DNA of 39,859 bases from an uncultured Clostridia bacterium (lineage in GTDB: Bacteria; Bacillota; Clostridia; Christensenellales; Borkfalkiaceae): positions 1 to 39,859 of the forward strand of contig CANQBG010000013.1 of assembly GCA_947588985.1 (NCBI GenBank), in the 5' to 3' direction. Below, piece by piece: positions 23,774 through 32,479 of the stretch. The notes under the pieces were generated by a model. It worked only from the letters and a program-made list of their open reading frames with translations. It was not told the origin of the DNA and searched no databases. The position numbers and the translations under genes were made by a program. How positions within the stretch are numbered: position 1 is the first letter of the stretch; each line of letters opens with the position of its first letter.

Positions 23774-24793
23774 ATGGAAGAGACCGAGAAAATTGTGGAG
23801 GAAGCACAACAAGAGATCGCCACGGCGCATTCTTCGCGCGCCCTCTATGAGGCCAAGATGAAATATCTCGGCCGCACGGGCAAAGTGACGGCCTTGCTCA
23901 AGGGGATGCGGGAGATCGCGGCAGAGCTGCGCCCCGCCTTCGGGAAAAAGGTCAACGACCTTCGCACGCGTCTCGAGACGCTGTTTGCCTCCATGGAGGA
24001 GAAGATCAAGGCGCGCGAGCTCGAGGAAAAGCTCTCGGGCGAGCAGATCGACGTCACCATGCCGGGGCGCAAACACGCGCGCGGGGCTCTTCACCCCATC
24101 ACGCGCACGCGGCAGGAGCTCATCGAGATCTTCGCGGGCATGGGATTCGAGATCTTCGAAGGGCCCGAGATCGAGAGCGACTACTATAACTTCACCGCCC
24201 TCAACACGCCCGCCGATCACCCCGCCCGCGCCATGCAGGATACCTTCTACATCACCGAGGAATTTCTCCTGCGCACCCAGACGAGCGCGGGGCAGATCCG
24301 CCTCATGGAGAAGAAGAAACCGCCCATCAAGATGCTCTCGCCGGGGCGGGTATTCCGCGCGGACGACGACGCGACGCATTCGCCCATGTTCCATCAGATG
24401 GAGGGGCTCGTCGTCGATCGGCACGTCACCCTGTGCGATCTGCAGGGCATGCTCGATGAATTTGCCCGTACCATGTTCGCGGAGACCTCCAAAACTCGCC
24501 TCCGTCCCTCCTATTTCCCCTTCACGGAGCCCTCGGTGGAGGTGGACGTCTCCTGTGCCGCGTGCGGCGGAAAGGGGTGCTCGCTCTGCAAGGGAACGGG
24601 CTGGATCGAGGTCCTCGGCGCGGGCATGGTCAACAGGCGCGTCTTGGAGAACTGCGGGCTGGATCCCGATGAATACACGGGCTTTGCCTTCGGCATGGGC
24701 ATCGAGCGCATCGCCATGCTCAAATACGGCATCGGGCACATCCGCTCGTTCACCGAAAACGACGTGCGCTTTTTGAAGCAATTTCAGGATTGA
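23774..24793 (+). CDS. pheS: Phenylalanyl-tRNA synthetase alpha subunit
   Basis: 339 residues, typical. Class II catalytic subunit that activates Phe and charges tRNA-Phe in an alpha2beta2 complex. N-terminal coiled coil (1-90), then motif 1 ([15 protein letters not shown]), motif 2 region ([13 protein letters not shown]) and motif 3 ([14 protein letters not shown]). The Cys pairs [17 protein letters not shown] are the usual zinc-ribbon-like insert of many Firmicute PheS proteins. ATG 23774 follows AAGGAG. It is controlled by the T-box and is nine bases from pheT. Confidence 0.97.
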   Translation: MEETEKIVEEAQQEIATAHSSRALYEAKMKYLGRTGKVTALLKGMREIAAELRPAFGKKVNDLRTRLETLFASMEEKIKARELEEKLSGEQIDVTMPGRKHARGALHPITRTRQELIEIFAGMGFEIFEGPEIESDYYNFTALNTPADHPARAMQDTFYITEEFLLRTQTSAGQIRLMEKKKPPIKMLSPGRVFRADDDATHSPMFHQMEGLVVDRHVTLCDLQGMLDEFARTMFAETSKTRLRPSYFPFTEPSVEVDVSCAACGGKGCSLCKGTGWIEVLGAGMVNRRVLENCGLDPDEYTGFAFGMGIERIAMLKYGIGHIRSFTENDVRFLKQFQD

Positions 24794-24802
24794 GGTGAGA
24801 AG

Positions 24803-27217
24803 ATGAAAGTACCTTTCAGCTGGTTAAAGGAATTTGTGGACATCGGGATCTCCGCCGCGGAGCTCGAGGAGAAGCTCTTCTCGTGCGGCTTCGAAGTGGA
24901 GGAACTCACCTACCTCGGCAAGGACGTGGAAAACGTCGTCACAGGCCGTATCGTAAGGTGTGAGAAGCACCCCGATGCGGACCGGCTCACCGTCTGCACG
25001 GTCGATTGCGGCGAAAGGGGCGAAAAGCAGATCGTCACCGCCGCGACCAACGTGTTCGAGGGGGCCGTCGTCCCCGTGGCGCTCGACGGCGCGACGGTAA
25101 AGCACGAGGGCGGCACGCAGAAGATCAAGACGGGCAAGCTCCGCGGCGTCCTCTCCGAGGGCATGTTCTGCTCGGGCGAGGAGCTCGGCATTGGCGACGA
25201 TTTTTATGAGGGAGCGTCGGTAAACGGCATCCTCATCTTGGACATGGGTACCCCGCTTGGCGTCGATATCCGCCCGATCGTCGGCATCGACGACTACATT
25301 TTCGATATCGCCGTCACGGCCAACCGCCCCGATTGCCAGAGCATTCTCGGCATCGCGTGCGAAGTGGCGGCCGTGCTCAAAGTCCCGCACGACGGGTTTT
25401 TGCCTCCGTGCCCCTATCGGGCCGAACCCACCGATGTGAAGTTCACCGTCGAGGTGAAGGAGCCCGCGCTCTGCCCGCGCTATATCGGAAGCTACGTGAA
25501 GGGCGTCTCGATCGGCGTTTCGCCCCAATGGCTCCGGCGGCGGCTCGCCCTCTGCGGCTTGCGCTCCGTCAATAACATCGTGGATATCACCAACTATGTG
25601 CTCCTCGAGGTGGGGCAACCCATGCACGCCTTCGACAGGCGCTTCCTCCACGGCGATACCGTCGTCGTGCGCCGCGCCGCGGCGGGGGAGAAGATCGTAA
25701 CGCTCGATGAAAAGGAGTTTGCGCTCACGCCCGAAAACCTTCTCATCTGCGACGCGGATCGTCCCGTGGCCCTTGCCGGGGTGATGGGGGGGCTCAACAG
25801 CGAGATCCGCGAGGACACGACGGAGGTATTCTTCGAGGCGGCGAGCTTCGCGCGCGACAGCGTGAGAAAGACCTCCCGCGCCCTCGGCCAGCGCAGCGAT
25901 TCTTCCGCCCGCTTCGAGAAGGGGGTCTATCCCGTCTTCCCGCACTTCGGCATGGAACGCGCCCTCTTCCTCGTCGGGAAATTGGGCTGCGGCACGCCCA
26001 CGGATAAGTGGTATCTCCCGCGCTCCTGCGATTTGGAGGAGCCCCCGAGAAAGACGATCGAGACGGCGTATGCCGCCATCGACGGCCTTCTCGGCATCCA
26101 CGTTCCCAAGGAGGAAGTAAACGGCATTTTAGAGCGGCTCGGATTCCAAATCGAAGATATGGGTGCGGAATTTATCGCCCATGTTCCCCATTGGCGGGAG
26201 GATATCGACGCCTTCCCCGACCTCGTGGAAGAGGTCATCCGCATGTATGGCTACGAGCACATCGTCCCCACCTTCCTCGAGAAGGCGGCGGTGACGCACG
26301 GCGGCCTCACCCCCGCGCAGAAGGCGGAGCTCCGCTTCAAGGAGATCCTTGCGGAGGAGGGCTACTGCGAGGCCGTGGGCTACTCTTTCTCTTCGCCCAA
26401 GGATTTCGATCTCCTCCGCCTTCCCGCAGACGACCCGCTGCGGCAGGCCATCGTCATCAAGAATCCCCTCGGGGAGGACCTCTCCGTGATGCGCACCACG
26501 CTCACGCCCACGATGCTCGAAAACGTCGTCCGCAACGTGCGCCGCGGAAACGAGTCCGGCCGGCTCTTTGAGCTCGCCAACGTATACCATGCCCAAAACC
26601 TTCCCCTCACGGAGCTGCCCGAGGAGCGCAAACACGTCTCCATCGCGCTGTGGGGCGAGGGCGACTTCTTCGACCTCAAGGGGGCCGTGGAAGCGCTCGG
26701 GGAGGCCTTCGGGCTCAAGCTCGCCTTCGTGCGCGGGGAGCGGCCCTTCCTGCACCCGGGCGCGACGGCGTGCCTCATGCTCGGGGAGAAGGAGGCGGGC
26801 TTCTTGGGCGAACTGCACCCCGCCCTCGCGGAGGAGCTCGCGCTCGAATGCAAAGTGTATCTTGCCGAGCTCGACTATGCCCTCCTCGCCAAGAAGTTCA
26901 AAAAGGGCATCGCCTATCACGCCGTCCCCAAGTTCCCCGCCGTGGAGCGCGATCTCGCCGTCGTCGTCGAGGAGAAGGTGACGTGCGCCGAGATGGAGGC
27001 CTGCATCCTCCGCGCCTGTAAGGCGGCCCAAAAGGCGGAGCTCTTCGACGTCTACCGCGACGCCCGCCTCGGAGAGGGCAAGAAGAGCATGGCCTTCCGC
27101 GTCACCTTCGTGCCCGACCCCGCCGCCGAAAAGCCGCTCACGCCTGAGACGGTGGAGGGTTACTTCCGCAAGATCATCGGGAATTTGGAGCACAACCTCG
27201 GCGCGGAGCTCCGTTGA
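24803..27217 (+). CDS. pheT: Phenylalanyl-tRNA synthetase beta subunit
   Basis: 804 residues, full length. Order: tRNA-binding OB fold (about 40-150, VVTGRIVRCEKHPDADRL), B3/B4 editing domain (about 210-390), B5 domain (about 400-470), a synthetase-like core, and the C-terminal anticodon-binding ferredoxin-fold domain (about 710-804, KFPAVERDLAVVV). RBS GAGGTGAGAAG before ATG 24803. A TACCCATGTCC-type copy of the dispersed word lies at 25239-25250, in the OB-fold part. Confidence 0.97.
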   Translation: MKVPFSWLKEFVDIGISAAELEEKLFSCGFEVEELTYLGKDVENVVTGRIVRCEKHPDADRLTVCTVDCGERGEKQIVTAATNVFEGAVVPVALDGATVKHEGGTQKIKTGKLRGVLSEGMFCSGEELGIGDDFYEGASVNGILILDMGTPLGVDIRPIVGIDDYIFDIAVTANRPDCQSILGIACEVAAVLKVPHDGFLPPCPYRAEPTDVKFTVEVKEPALCPRYIGSYVKGVSIGVSPQWLRRRLALCGLRSVNNIVDITNYVLLEVGQPMHAFDRRFLHGDTVVVRRAAAGEKIVTLDEKEFALTPENLLICDADRPVALAGVMGGLNSEIREDTTEVFFEAASFARDSVRKTSRALGQRSDSSARFEKGVYPVFPHFGMERALFLVGKLGCGTPTDKWYLPRSCDLEEPPRKTIETAYAAIDGLLGIHVPKEEVNGILERLGFQIEDMGAEFIAHVPHWREDIDAFPDLVEEVIRMYGYEHIVPTFLEKAAVTHGGLTPAQKAELRFKEILAEEGYCEAVGYSFSSPKDFDLLRLPADDPLRQAIVIKNPLGEDLSVMRTTLTPTMLENVVRNVRRGNESGRLFELANVYHAQNLPLTELPEERKHVSIALWGEGDFFDLKGAVEALGEAFGLKLAFVRGERPFLHPGATACLMLGEKEAGFLGELHPALAEELALECKVYLAELDYALLAKKFKKGIAYHAVPKFPAVERDLAVVVEEKVTCAEMEACILRACKAAQKAELFDVYRDARLGEGKKSMAFRVTFVPDPAAEKPLTPETVEGYFRKIIGNLEHNLGAELR
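25239..25250 (-). repeat. Dispersed word, variant TACCCATGTCCA
   Basis: In pheT; coding strand reads Leu-Asp-Met-Gly. Confidence 0.7.
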
Positions 27218-27300
27218 AGCCGGCCGAAGCGACCTTCCTCTGAGAAGCGACTTCATCACAAATATAGGGAAATGGCCGCGTGCGCGGCCGAGGAGAAATT

Positions 27301-29472
27301 ATGCAACCGATCGCAAAAATTCTTGCCGAAGAACTCGGAAAGCGGGAGGAGCACGTTCAGAACGTCATCGACCTGCTCGACGAGGGCAACACCGTCCCCT
27401 TCATCGCGCGTTACCGCAAGGAAATGCACGGCACGATGGACGACCAGACCATCCGCACCCTTGCGGACAGGCTTCAATATCTTCGCAACCTCGAGGCGAG
27501 AAGGGTGGAGGTGAAGAACTCCATCGAGGGGCAGGGCAAGCTCACCCCCGAACTCGCGCTCTCCATCGACCGCGCCGCAACGCTCGCGGAGGTGGAGGAC
27601 CTCTATCGCCCCTATAAGCAGAAGCGCCGCACCCGGGCCACCGTCGCCAAGGAGAAGGGCCTCGAGCCCCTCGCGGAGCTCCTCTACGCGCAGGATCCCG
27701 CCTGCCCCGTCCCCCTTACGGCGGCGGCGAAGTACGTCGATCCCGAGAAGGGCGTCGAGACTGCGGAACAGGCCCTTGCGGGGGCGAGCGACATTGTCGC
27801 GGAGATGATCTCAGACAACGCCGAGGTGCGCAAACATCTGCGCGCGCTCTTCGTGCAGTGCGCGGACATCGTCTCCTCCGCCGCAAAGAAGGACCCGGAG
27901 GACACCGTCTACCGCAATTACTATGCCTTCCGCTCCCCCGTGTGTCGGGTGCAGGGCCATCAGGTGCTTGCCTTCAACCGCGGCGAGCGCGAGGAAGTCT
28001 TAAAAGTCGGCGTGGATATGAACCGCGAGGCCGCCTTAAACGTCGTCGGAAGATACGTTGTCAAACGGCCCCGCTGCAATTCCACGGAGTTTGTGACGGC
28101 CGCCATGGAGGACGCCTATGACCGCCTCATCTTCCCCTCCGTCGAGCGGGAGGTCCGCGCCATGCTCACCGACTCCGCCAACGAGGGGGCCATCGGGCAG
28201 TTTGCGCTCAACTTAAAGCCCCTCCTCATGCAGCCGCCCGTCAAGGGCTTCGTTACGATGGGATTGGACCCCGGCTACCGCATGGGGTGCAAGGTAGCCG
28301 TCGTAGACGGGACGGGCAAGGTACTCGATACGACGGTCGTCTATCCCACCTACGGCGAGCGCCAGAAGCAGGAATGTATTAAAAAACTCTCCGAGCTCAT
28401 CAAGAAAGATAAGGTGAAACACATCGCCATCGGCAACGGCACGGCGAGCCGCGAAACGGAGCAGATGACGGTGGAACTCATCGCCTCTCTCGGACATGGG
28501 TGCGGCGTTTCTTATATGATCGTGAATGAAGCGGGGGCTTCCGTCTATTCCGCTTCCCCGCTTGCGGCCAAGGAATTCCCCGAATTCGACGTCAATCTCC
28601 GCTCGGCCGTCTCCATCGCAAGAAGGCTGCAAGACCCGCTTGCCGAGCTCGTCAAGATCGATCCCAAGTCCATCGGCGTGGGGCAATACCAGCACGACAT
28701 GCCCGAAAAAAGGCTCTCCGAGGCCCTCGACGGCGTGGTGGAGGACTGCGTCAACGCGGTGGGGGTAGACGTCAACACGGCTTCCGCGCCCCTCCTCGCG
28801 CGGGTGGCCGGCCTCAACGCGGGCGTCGCCAATAATATCGTGAAGTATCGCGAGGAAAACGGCTCCTTCACGGCGCGGCGGCAGATCTTAAAGGTCCCCA
28901 AACTCGGGGAGAAAGCCTTTGAGCAGTGCGCGGGCTTTTTGCGCGTGCCCGAGAGCAAAAACGTGCTCGATAACACCGCCGTCCACCCCGAGAGCTACGC
29001 GGCCGCAGAAAAGCTCTTGGAACTGTGCGGCTACACCGAGGACGACGTGAAGGCGGGCCGTCTCTCCGAGTTGCGCACCCGCATGAAGGCGATCGGGGAA
29101 AAACGGCTTACGGAGGCCTGTAACGCGGGCATGCCTACCCTCAACGACGTCGCGACCGAGCTCATGAAGCCGGGCCGCGACCCGCGCGACGAGCTTCCCG
29201 CCCCCGTCCTCCGCACCGACGTGCTCGAGATCAAGGACTTAAAACCCGGCATGGAGCTCAAGGGGACGGTGCGCAACGTTATCGACTTCGGCGCGTTCGT
29301 GGATATCGGCGTGCACCAAGACGGCCTCGTGCACATCTCCCGCATCTCCGATCGCTTCATCCGTCACCCCTCCGAGGTGCTCTCCGTGGGCGACGTCGTC
29401 ACCGTGTGGGTGCTCGATGTCGATGAAAAGAAGAACCGCATCTCCCTCACGATGAAAAAGCCCAAAAACTGA
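27301..29472 (+). CDS. tex: Tex-family RNA-binding protein (S1 domain)
   Basis: 723 residues, typical for Tex. N-terminal helical Tex region (1-200), YqgF-like RNase H fold (about 325-450, MGLDPGYRMGCKVAVVDGTG), helix-hairpin-helix pair (about 490-560, NTASAPLLARVAGLNAGVANNIV) and a C-terminal S1 domain (about 645-718, GMELKGTVRNVIDFGAFVDIG). Tex binds nucleic acid and affects transcription or RNA quality control. ATG 27301 follows GAGGAG; an earlier in-frame ATG lacks one. A copy of the dispersed word (28491-28502) reads LGHGC here. The terminator 29482-29507 follows. Confidence 0.94.
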   Translation: MQPIAKILAEELGKREEHVQNVIDLLDEGNTVPFIARYRKEMHGTMDDQTIRTLADRLQYLRNLEARRVEVKNSIEGQGKLTPELALSIDRAATLAEVEDLYRPYKQKRRTRATVAKEKGLEPLAELLYAQDPACPVPLTAAAKYVDPEKGVETAEQALAGASDIVAEMISDNAEVRKHLRALFVQCADIVSSAAKKDPEDTVYRNYYAFRSPVCRVQGHQVLAFNRGEREEVLKVGVDMNREAALNVVGRYVVKRPRCNSTEFVTAAMEDAYDRLIFPSVEREVRAMLTDSANEGAIGQFALNLKPLLMQPPVKGFVTMGLDPGYRMGCKVAVVDGTGKVLDTTVVYPTYGERQKQECIKKLSELIKKDKVKHIAIGNGTASRETEQMTVELIASLGHGCGVSYMIVNEAGASVYSASPLAAKEFPEFDVNLRSAVSIARRLQDPLAELVKIDPKSIGVGQYQHDMPEKRLSEALDGVVEDCVNAVGVDVNTASAPLLARVAGLNAGVANNIVKYREENGSFTARRQILKVPKLGEKAFEQCAGFLRVPESKNVLDNTAVHPESYAAAEKLLELCGYTEDDVKAGRLSELRTRMKAIGEKRLTEACNAGMPTLNDVATELMKPGRDPRDELPAPVLRTDVLEIKDLKPGMELKGTVRNVIDFGAFVDIGVHQDGLVHISRISDRFIRHPSEVLSVGDVVTVWVLDVDEKKNRISLTMKKPKN
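28491..28502 (-). repeat. Dispersed word, variant CACCCATGTCCG
   Basis: In tex, in a third reading frame: Leu-Gly-His-Gly. Confidence 0.85.
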
Positions 29473-29481
29473 AAACAGCGA

Positions 29482-29507
29482 AAAGGGACCCCCACGGTCC
29501 CTTTTTT
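29482..29507 (+). terminator. Terminator of tex
   Basis: AAAGGGACC (29482-29490) pairs with GGTCCCTTT (29496-29504) around CCCAC, then more T. Confidence 0.9.
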
Positions 29508-29517
29508 GGTGCGTGAC

Positions 29518-29647
29518 AGCTTCCCCAAAGGTGGAGCCAAGACCCCTCATTCCGACCGAGCCGTAGGCGAGGGAGTGAATCTAAAGATACACTCACTCCG
29601 CTTCGCTCCGTTCGGTATGAGGAGGCCCCCCTCATGCGCGACGCGGG
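29518..29647. repeat. Palindromic repeat, copy 1 of 3
   Basis: 130-base unit beginning AGCTTCCCCAAAGGTGGAG. Inside are two arms of about 38 bases (CCTCATTCCGACCGAGCC... and ...CTCCGTTCGGTATGAGG) that are imperfect reverse complements around GAATCT...AGATAC, so the unit can fold into one long hairpin. It follows the tex terminator directly. Confidence 0.9.
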
Positions 29648-29776
29648 AGCTCCCCCAAAGGTGGAGTCAAGACCCCTCATTCCGACCGAGCCGTAGGCGA
29701 GGGAGTGAATCTAGAGATACACTCACTCCGCTTCGCTCCGTTCGGTATGAGGAGACCTCTTCATCCGCGATGCGGG
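29648..29776. repeat. Palindromic repeat, copy 2 of 3
   Basis: 129-base tandem copy, nearly identical to copy 1 (TCTAGAGATAC for TCTAAAGATAC in the centre; the 20 bases at the right end differ more than the palindrome). No open reading frame of its own and no terminal inverted repeat of insertion-sequence type. Confidence 0.9.
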
Positions 29777-29865
29777 AGCTTCCCCAAAGGTGGAGTTAAG
29801 ACCCCTCATTCCGACCGAGCCGTAGGCGAGGGAGTGAATCTTAAAGATACACTCACTCCGCTTCG
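29777..29865. repeat. Palindromic repeat, copy 3 of 3, truncated
   Basis: Matches the first 88 bases of the unit, then stops after CACTCCGCTTCG and runs into AAAATTTTTCGGGC. One arm is therefore incomplete. The break lies about 40 bases upstream of the promoter at 29907. The whole stretch 29473-29990 holds only the terminator, these repeats and that promoter. Confidence 0.88.
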
Positions 29866-29906
29866 AAAATTTTTCGGGCAAATTGGCGTGCGAAAGAGGT
29901 ACTATC

Positions 29907-29936
29907 TTGACAAACGGGCGCGAAATACGTTATACT
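29907..29936 (+). promoter_or_regulatory. Promoter of the SDR gene
   Basis: TTGACA (29907-29912), 18-base spacer, TATACT (29931-29936). Confidence 0.8.
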
Positions 29937-29990
29937 AACGTTAGGCCTTTGCGAAAAGGGCCGAAATTCCGTACGAAGGAAGGTCGTCTA

Positions 29991-31529
29991 ATGAAGATCG
30001 CCATGACGGGCGTAAGCGGGCAGATGGGGCGGGAAGTCCTCCGCGAGACGCTTGAAATTCCCGAAGCAGAGTGGGTGCGCGTGCTCCTCACTCCCAAAAA
30101 ACGCAACAATAAACTTGCAAAGTCGCTCAAAAAGCGGTATGGCGCGCGGGTGCAGATCGTCCGCGGCGGGATCACGGACCAAGCTGTGTGCGCCGCGCTC
30201 GTGGAGGGGACGGACTACGTCGTCCACATGGCCGGCGTCATTCCTCCCGCCTCCGACGCAAACCCCGCAAGCAGCGAGGCATGTAATAAAAGGGGCGCGA
30301 TGTGCATCATCGACGCGGTGAAGGCGTGCTCGCCCCAGCCCAAATACATCCACATCTCCACGGTCGCGGTCTATGGCAACCGCAACGAGAAGCACCCCTT
30401 CGGCCGGGTGGGCGATCCCCTCCTCGTGAGCGCCTTCGACCGCTACGCGATGGACAAGCTCTATGGTGAGCGGTACTGCCTCGACGCCGACCTCGACAGC
30501 TGGATCATTTTGCGGCAGACGGCGATGCTTCATCCCGACATGTTGAAGAACAACGTCTCCGACGGGCTGATGTTCCACACCACCGCAAATGCCCCCCTCG
30601 AATGGGTGAGCGCGCGCGATAGCGGCTATCTCATCCGCCGCATTTTTGAGCGCGACCTCCGCGGCGAGATCGAGGACTTTTGGAAAAATATCTACAACAT
30701 CGGCGCGGGCAAGAAGGGCATGTGCACGGGGTACGATACCTTCAACGACGGATTTTCCATCATCGGCGGCTCCGCGGAGAAGTTCGTGCGCCCCGATTGG
30801 CTCGCCTTGCGCAACTTCCACGGGCTCTGGTTTTACGACGGAGACGTCCTCGAACAGCTCTTTTCTTACCAGCGCGACGGCGTGAAGGAGTATTGGAAGG
30901 AGATCGCGCGCCATCATAAGATCTACGCGCTCGGGAAGTTCGTCCCCGCGAAGCTCATCGACTTCTTCCTCTTCCGCCGGCTCCTGCGCCATCCCAATTC
31001 CCCCCGCCGCTGGGTGGAGGACGGCGACGAGGCGAAGGTCATCGCGGCGTACGGTTCCCTTCGGGCGGCGCGGGCGCTCTCTTCCGATTGGAAGGACTAT
31101 AAGCTCCTCTCGAAGGGGGATTTCGGGGACTACGACGCCCTCCGCGACAAGGAGAACGCCGTGCTCCTCTCCCACGGGTACGACGAGAGCAAGCCGATCT
31201 CCGCTTGGACGGGGGAGGACCTCGCCTCGGCCGCGCGCTTCCGCGGGGGAGAATGCTGCGGGGAATATGGCGGCGATCCCTATCAAAAGCTCACATGGCG
31301 GTGCCACGACGGCCATGAATTTGCGACCAGCCCCTTCACCGTGCTCCGCGGCGGGCATTGGTGCCCCGTGTGTCAGCAACCCGCGCCGTGGGACTTCGAC
31401 CGCATCGCCAAGTTCAGCCCCTTCGTCGCGCAGGTGTGGTATGATTCCCACGAGAAAGACGAAAACCGCGTCTATGACCTCGAAGATGGGAAGCCCGTCG
31501 TGCGGGCGCTTTCGGAGGACGGGCGATGA
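29991..31529 (+). CDS. NAD(P)-binding SDR/epimerase with C-terminal zinc-finger module
   Basis: 512 residues. The N-terminal half is an extended short-chain dehydrogenase/epimerase: GVSGQMGREV nucleotide-binding loop (residues 6-15), VVHMAGVIPPAS, HISTVAVYGN, and a YAMDK catalytic Tyr/Lys pair. The C-terminal part adds a zinc-finger-like module, Cys438-x3-His442 (RCHDGHEF) and Cys458-x2-Cys461 (HWCPVCQ), resembling treble-clef fingers of the W-C-x-x-GH-x-F type seen in homing-endonuclease-like proteins. ATG 29991 follows AAGGAAGG. Its stop overlaps the next start (ATGA), so both probably act together. Substrate unknown. Confidence 0.8.
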   Translation: MKIAMTGVSGQMGREVLRETLEIPEAEWVRVLLTPKKRNNKLAKSLKKRYGARVQIVRGGITDQAVCAALVEGTDYVVHMAGVIPPASDANPASSEACNKRGAMCIIDAVKACSPQPKYIHISTVAVYGNRNEKHPFGRVGDPLLVSAFDRYAMDKLYGERYCLDADLDSWIILRQTAMLHPDMLKNNVSDGLMFHTTANAPLEWVSARDSGYLIRRIFERDLRGEIEDFWKNIYNIGAGKKGMCTGYDTFNDGFSIIGGSAEKFVRPDWLALRNFHGLWFYDGDVLEQLFSYQRDGVKEYWKEIARHHKIYALGKFVPAKLIDFFLFRRLLRHPNSPRRWVEDGDEAKVIAAYGSLRAARALSSDWKDYKLLSKGDFGDYDALRDKENAVLLSHGYDESKPISAWTGEDLASAARFRGGECCGEYGGDPYQKLTWRCHDGHEFATSPFTVLRGGHWCPVCQQPAPWDFDRIAKFSPFVAQVWYDSHEKDENRVYDLEDGKPVVRALSEDGR

Positions 31530-32368
31530 ACGTCCTCTTCTGCGTGTTTTCGGGCACGGGCAACACGAGAAAAGTTGCCGCGCGTTTTGCCGAGGAACTC
31601 CGCGCGCTCGGGCACACGACGAGCAGCTATGAGATCAAAAAGGGGGCGCCCATGCCCGAGCTCGAGGGCTTCGATCTGCTCATCTTCGGCTATCCCGTCC
31701 ACGCCTTCAACGCCCCTGAGATCGTGACGAAATTCCTCAAAAAATTCCCGAAGGGGAGCCTTCCCTTCTATCTCCTCCGCAGCGAGGGGGAGCCCTCCAA
31801 GCTCAACGACGCGGCGGGCCTTGCGCCGAAGCGCATTTTGCAGAAGAAGGGGTATTCCCTCGCGGGAGAATTTACCGTCGTCATGCCCTACAACATCCTC
31901 TTCCGCCACTCCGACAAGATGGCCGTGCGCATGTGGCAGGCGGCGGAAAAGCGCATCGAGCACGGCGCCCGTCTCGTGGACGCCCTCGGCGGCGAGACGA
32001 AAAAGGTCAACCTCATCCGGCGGGCGGCGGCCTTTTGTCTGCGCATCGAGCACCCCGCCATGCCCGTCCTCGGCAAGACTTTCCATGTAAACGCCAAACA
32101 GTGCGTCGGCTGCGGAAAATGCGCCGCGGGCTGCCCCACGGGCAACATTCGCATGGAGGAGGGGCGGCCCAAGTTCGGCGGCCACTGCGTGGGCTGCATG
32201 GGCTGCGCCTTTTGGTGCCCCGCCGACGCCGTCCGCATCTCCCTGCTCAACCCTTGGCGGGTCAACGGGCCCTACCCCGCGGAGGGCGACCCCGCTTCGG
32301 ACGAGGAGATCTGCCGTTATCTTCGGAAAATGTACACAAATTATTTTCACGAATCGGAGAAGTTATAG
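31526..32368 (+). CDS. EFR1-type flavodoxin/ferredoxin protein
   Basis: 280 residues. N-terminal flavodoxin-like domain with FSGTGNTRKVAARFAEEL phosphate-binding loop; C-terminal pair of 4Fe-4S clusters: CVGCGKCAAGCPTGN and CVGCMGCAFWCPADAV (about residues 193-232). The EFR1 family carries electrons in anaerobes; the partner here is presumably the overlapping SDR protein, which would then be linked to low-potential electron flow (inference). No promoter of its own; the start is coupled through ATGA at 31526-31529. Confidence 0.9.
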   Translation: MNVLFCVFSGTGNTRKVAARFAEELRALGHTTSSYEIKKGAPMPELEGFDLLIFGYPVHAFNAPEIVTKFLKKFPKGSLPFYLLRSEGEPSKLNDAAGLAPKRILQKKGYSLAGEFTVVMPYNILFRHSDKMAVRMWQAAEKRIEHGARLVDALGGETKKVNLIRRAAAFCLRIEHPAMPVLGKTFHVNAKQCVGCGKCAAGCPTGNIRMEEGRPKFGGHCVGCMGCAFWCPADAVRISLLNPWRVNGPYPAEGDPASDEEICRYLRKMYTNYFHESEKL

Positions 32369-32390
32369 GGGCATGCGAGGGGGTGAACTT

Positions 32391-32401
32391 CGGACATGGT
32401 C
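32391..32401 (-). repeat. Dispersed word, variant GACCATGTCCG
   Basis: Not coding: between the EFR1 gene stop and the bidirectional terminator. Confidence 0.8.
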
Positions 32402-32440
32402 CCCATGGTTTCGGTCAAAATCAAGGAGCGAGCGCAAAGA

Positions 32441-32467
32441 AAAAAGGAGCGCGGCGCTCCTTTTTTT
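32441..32467. terminator. Bidirectional terminator between convergent genes
   Basis: GGAGCG (32446-32451) and CGCTCC (32455-32460) around CGG, flanked by an A run on the left and seven T on the right, so it works on both strands. Confidence 0.85.
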
Positions 32468-32479
32468 GCGGAAAAGATT

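Noticed and set aside
29518-29865. CRISPR array
   Set aside because: Units are 129-130 bases, tandem, palindromic and without short unique spacers.
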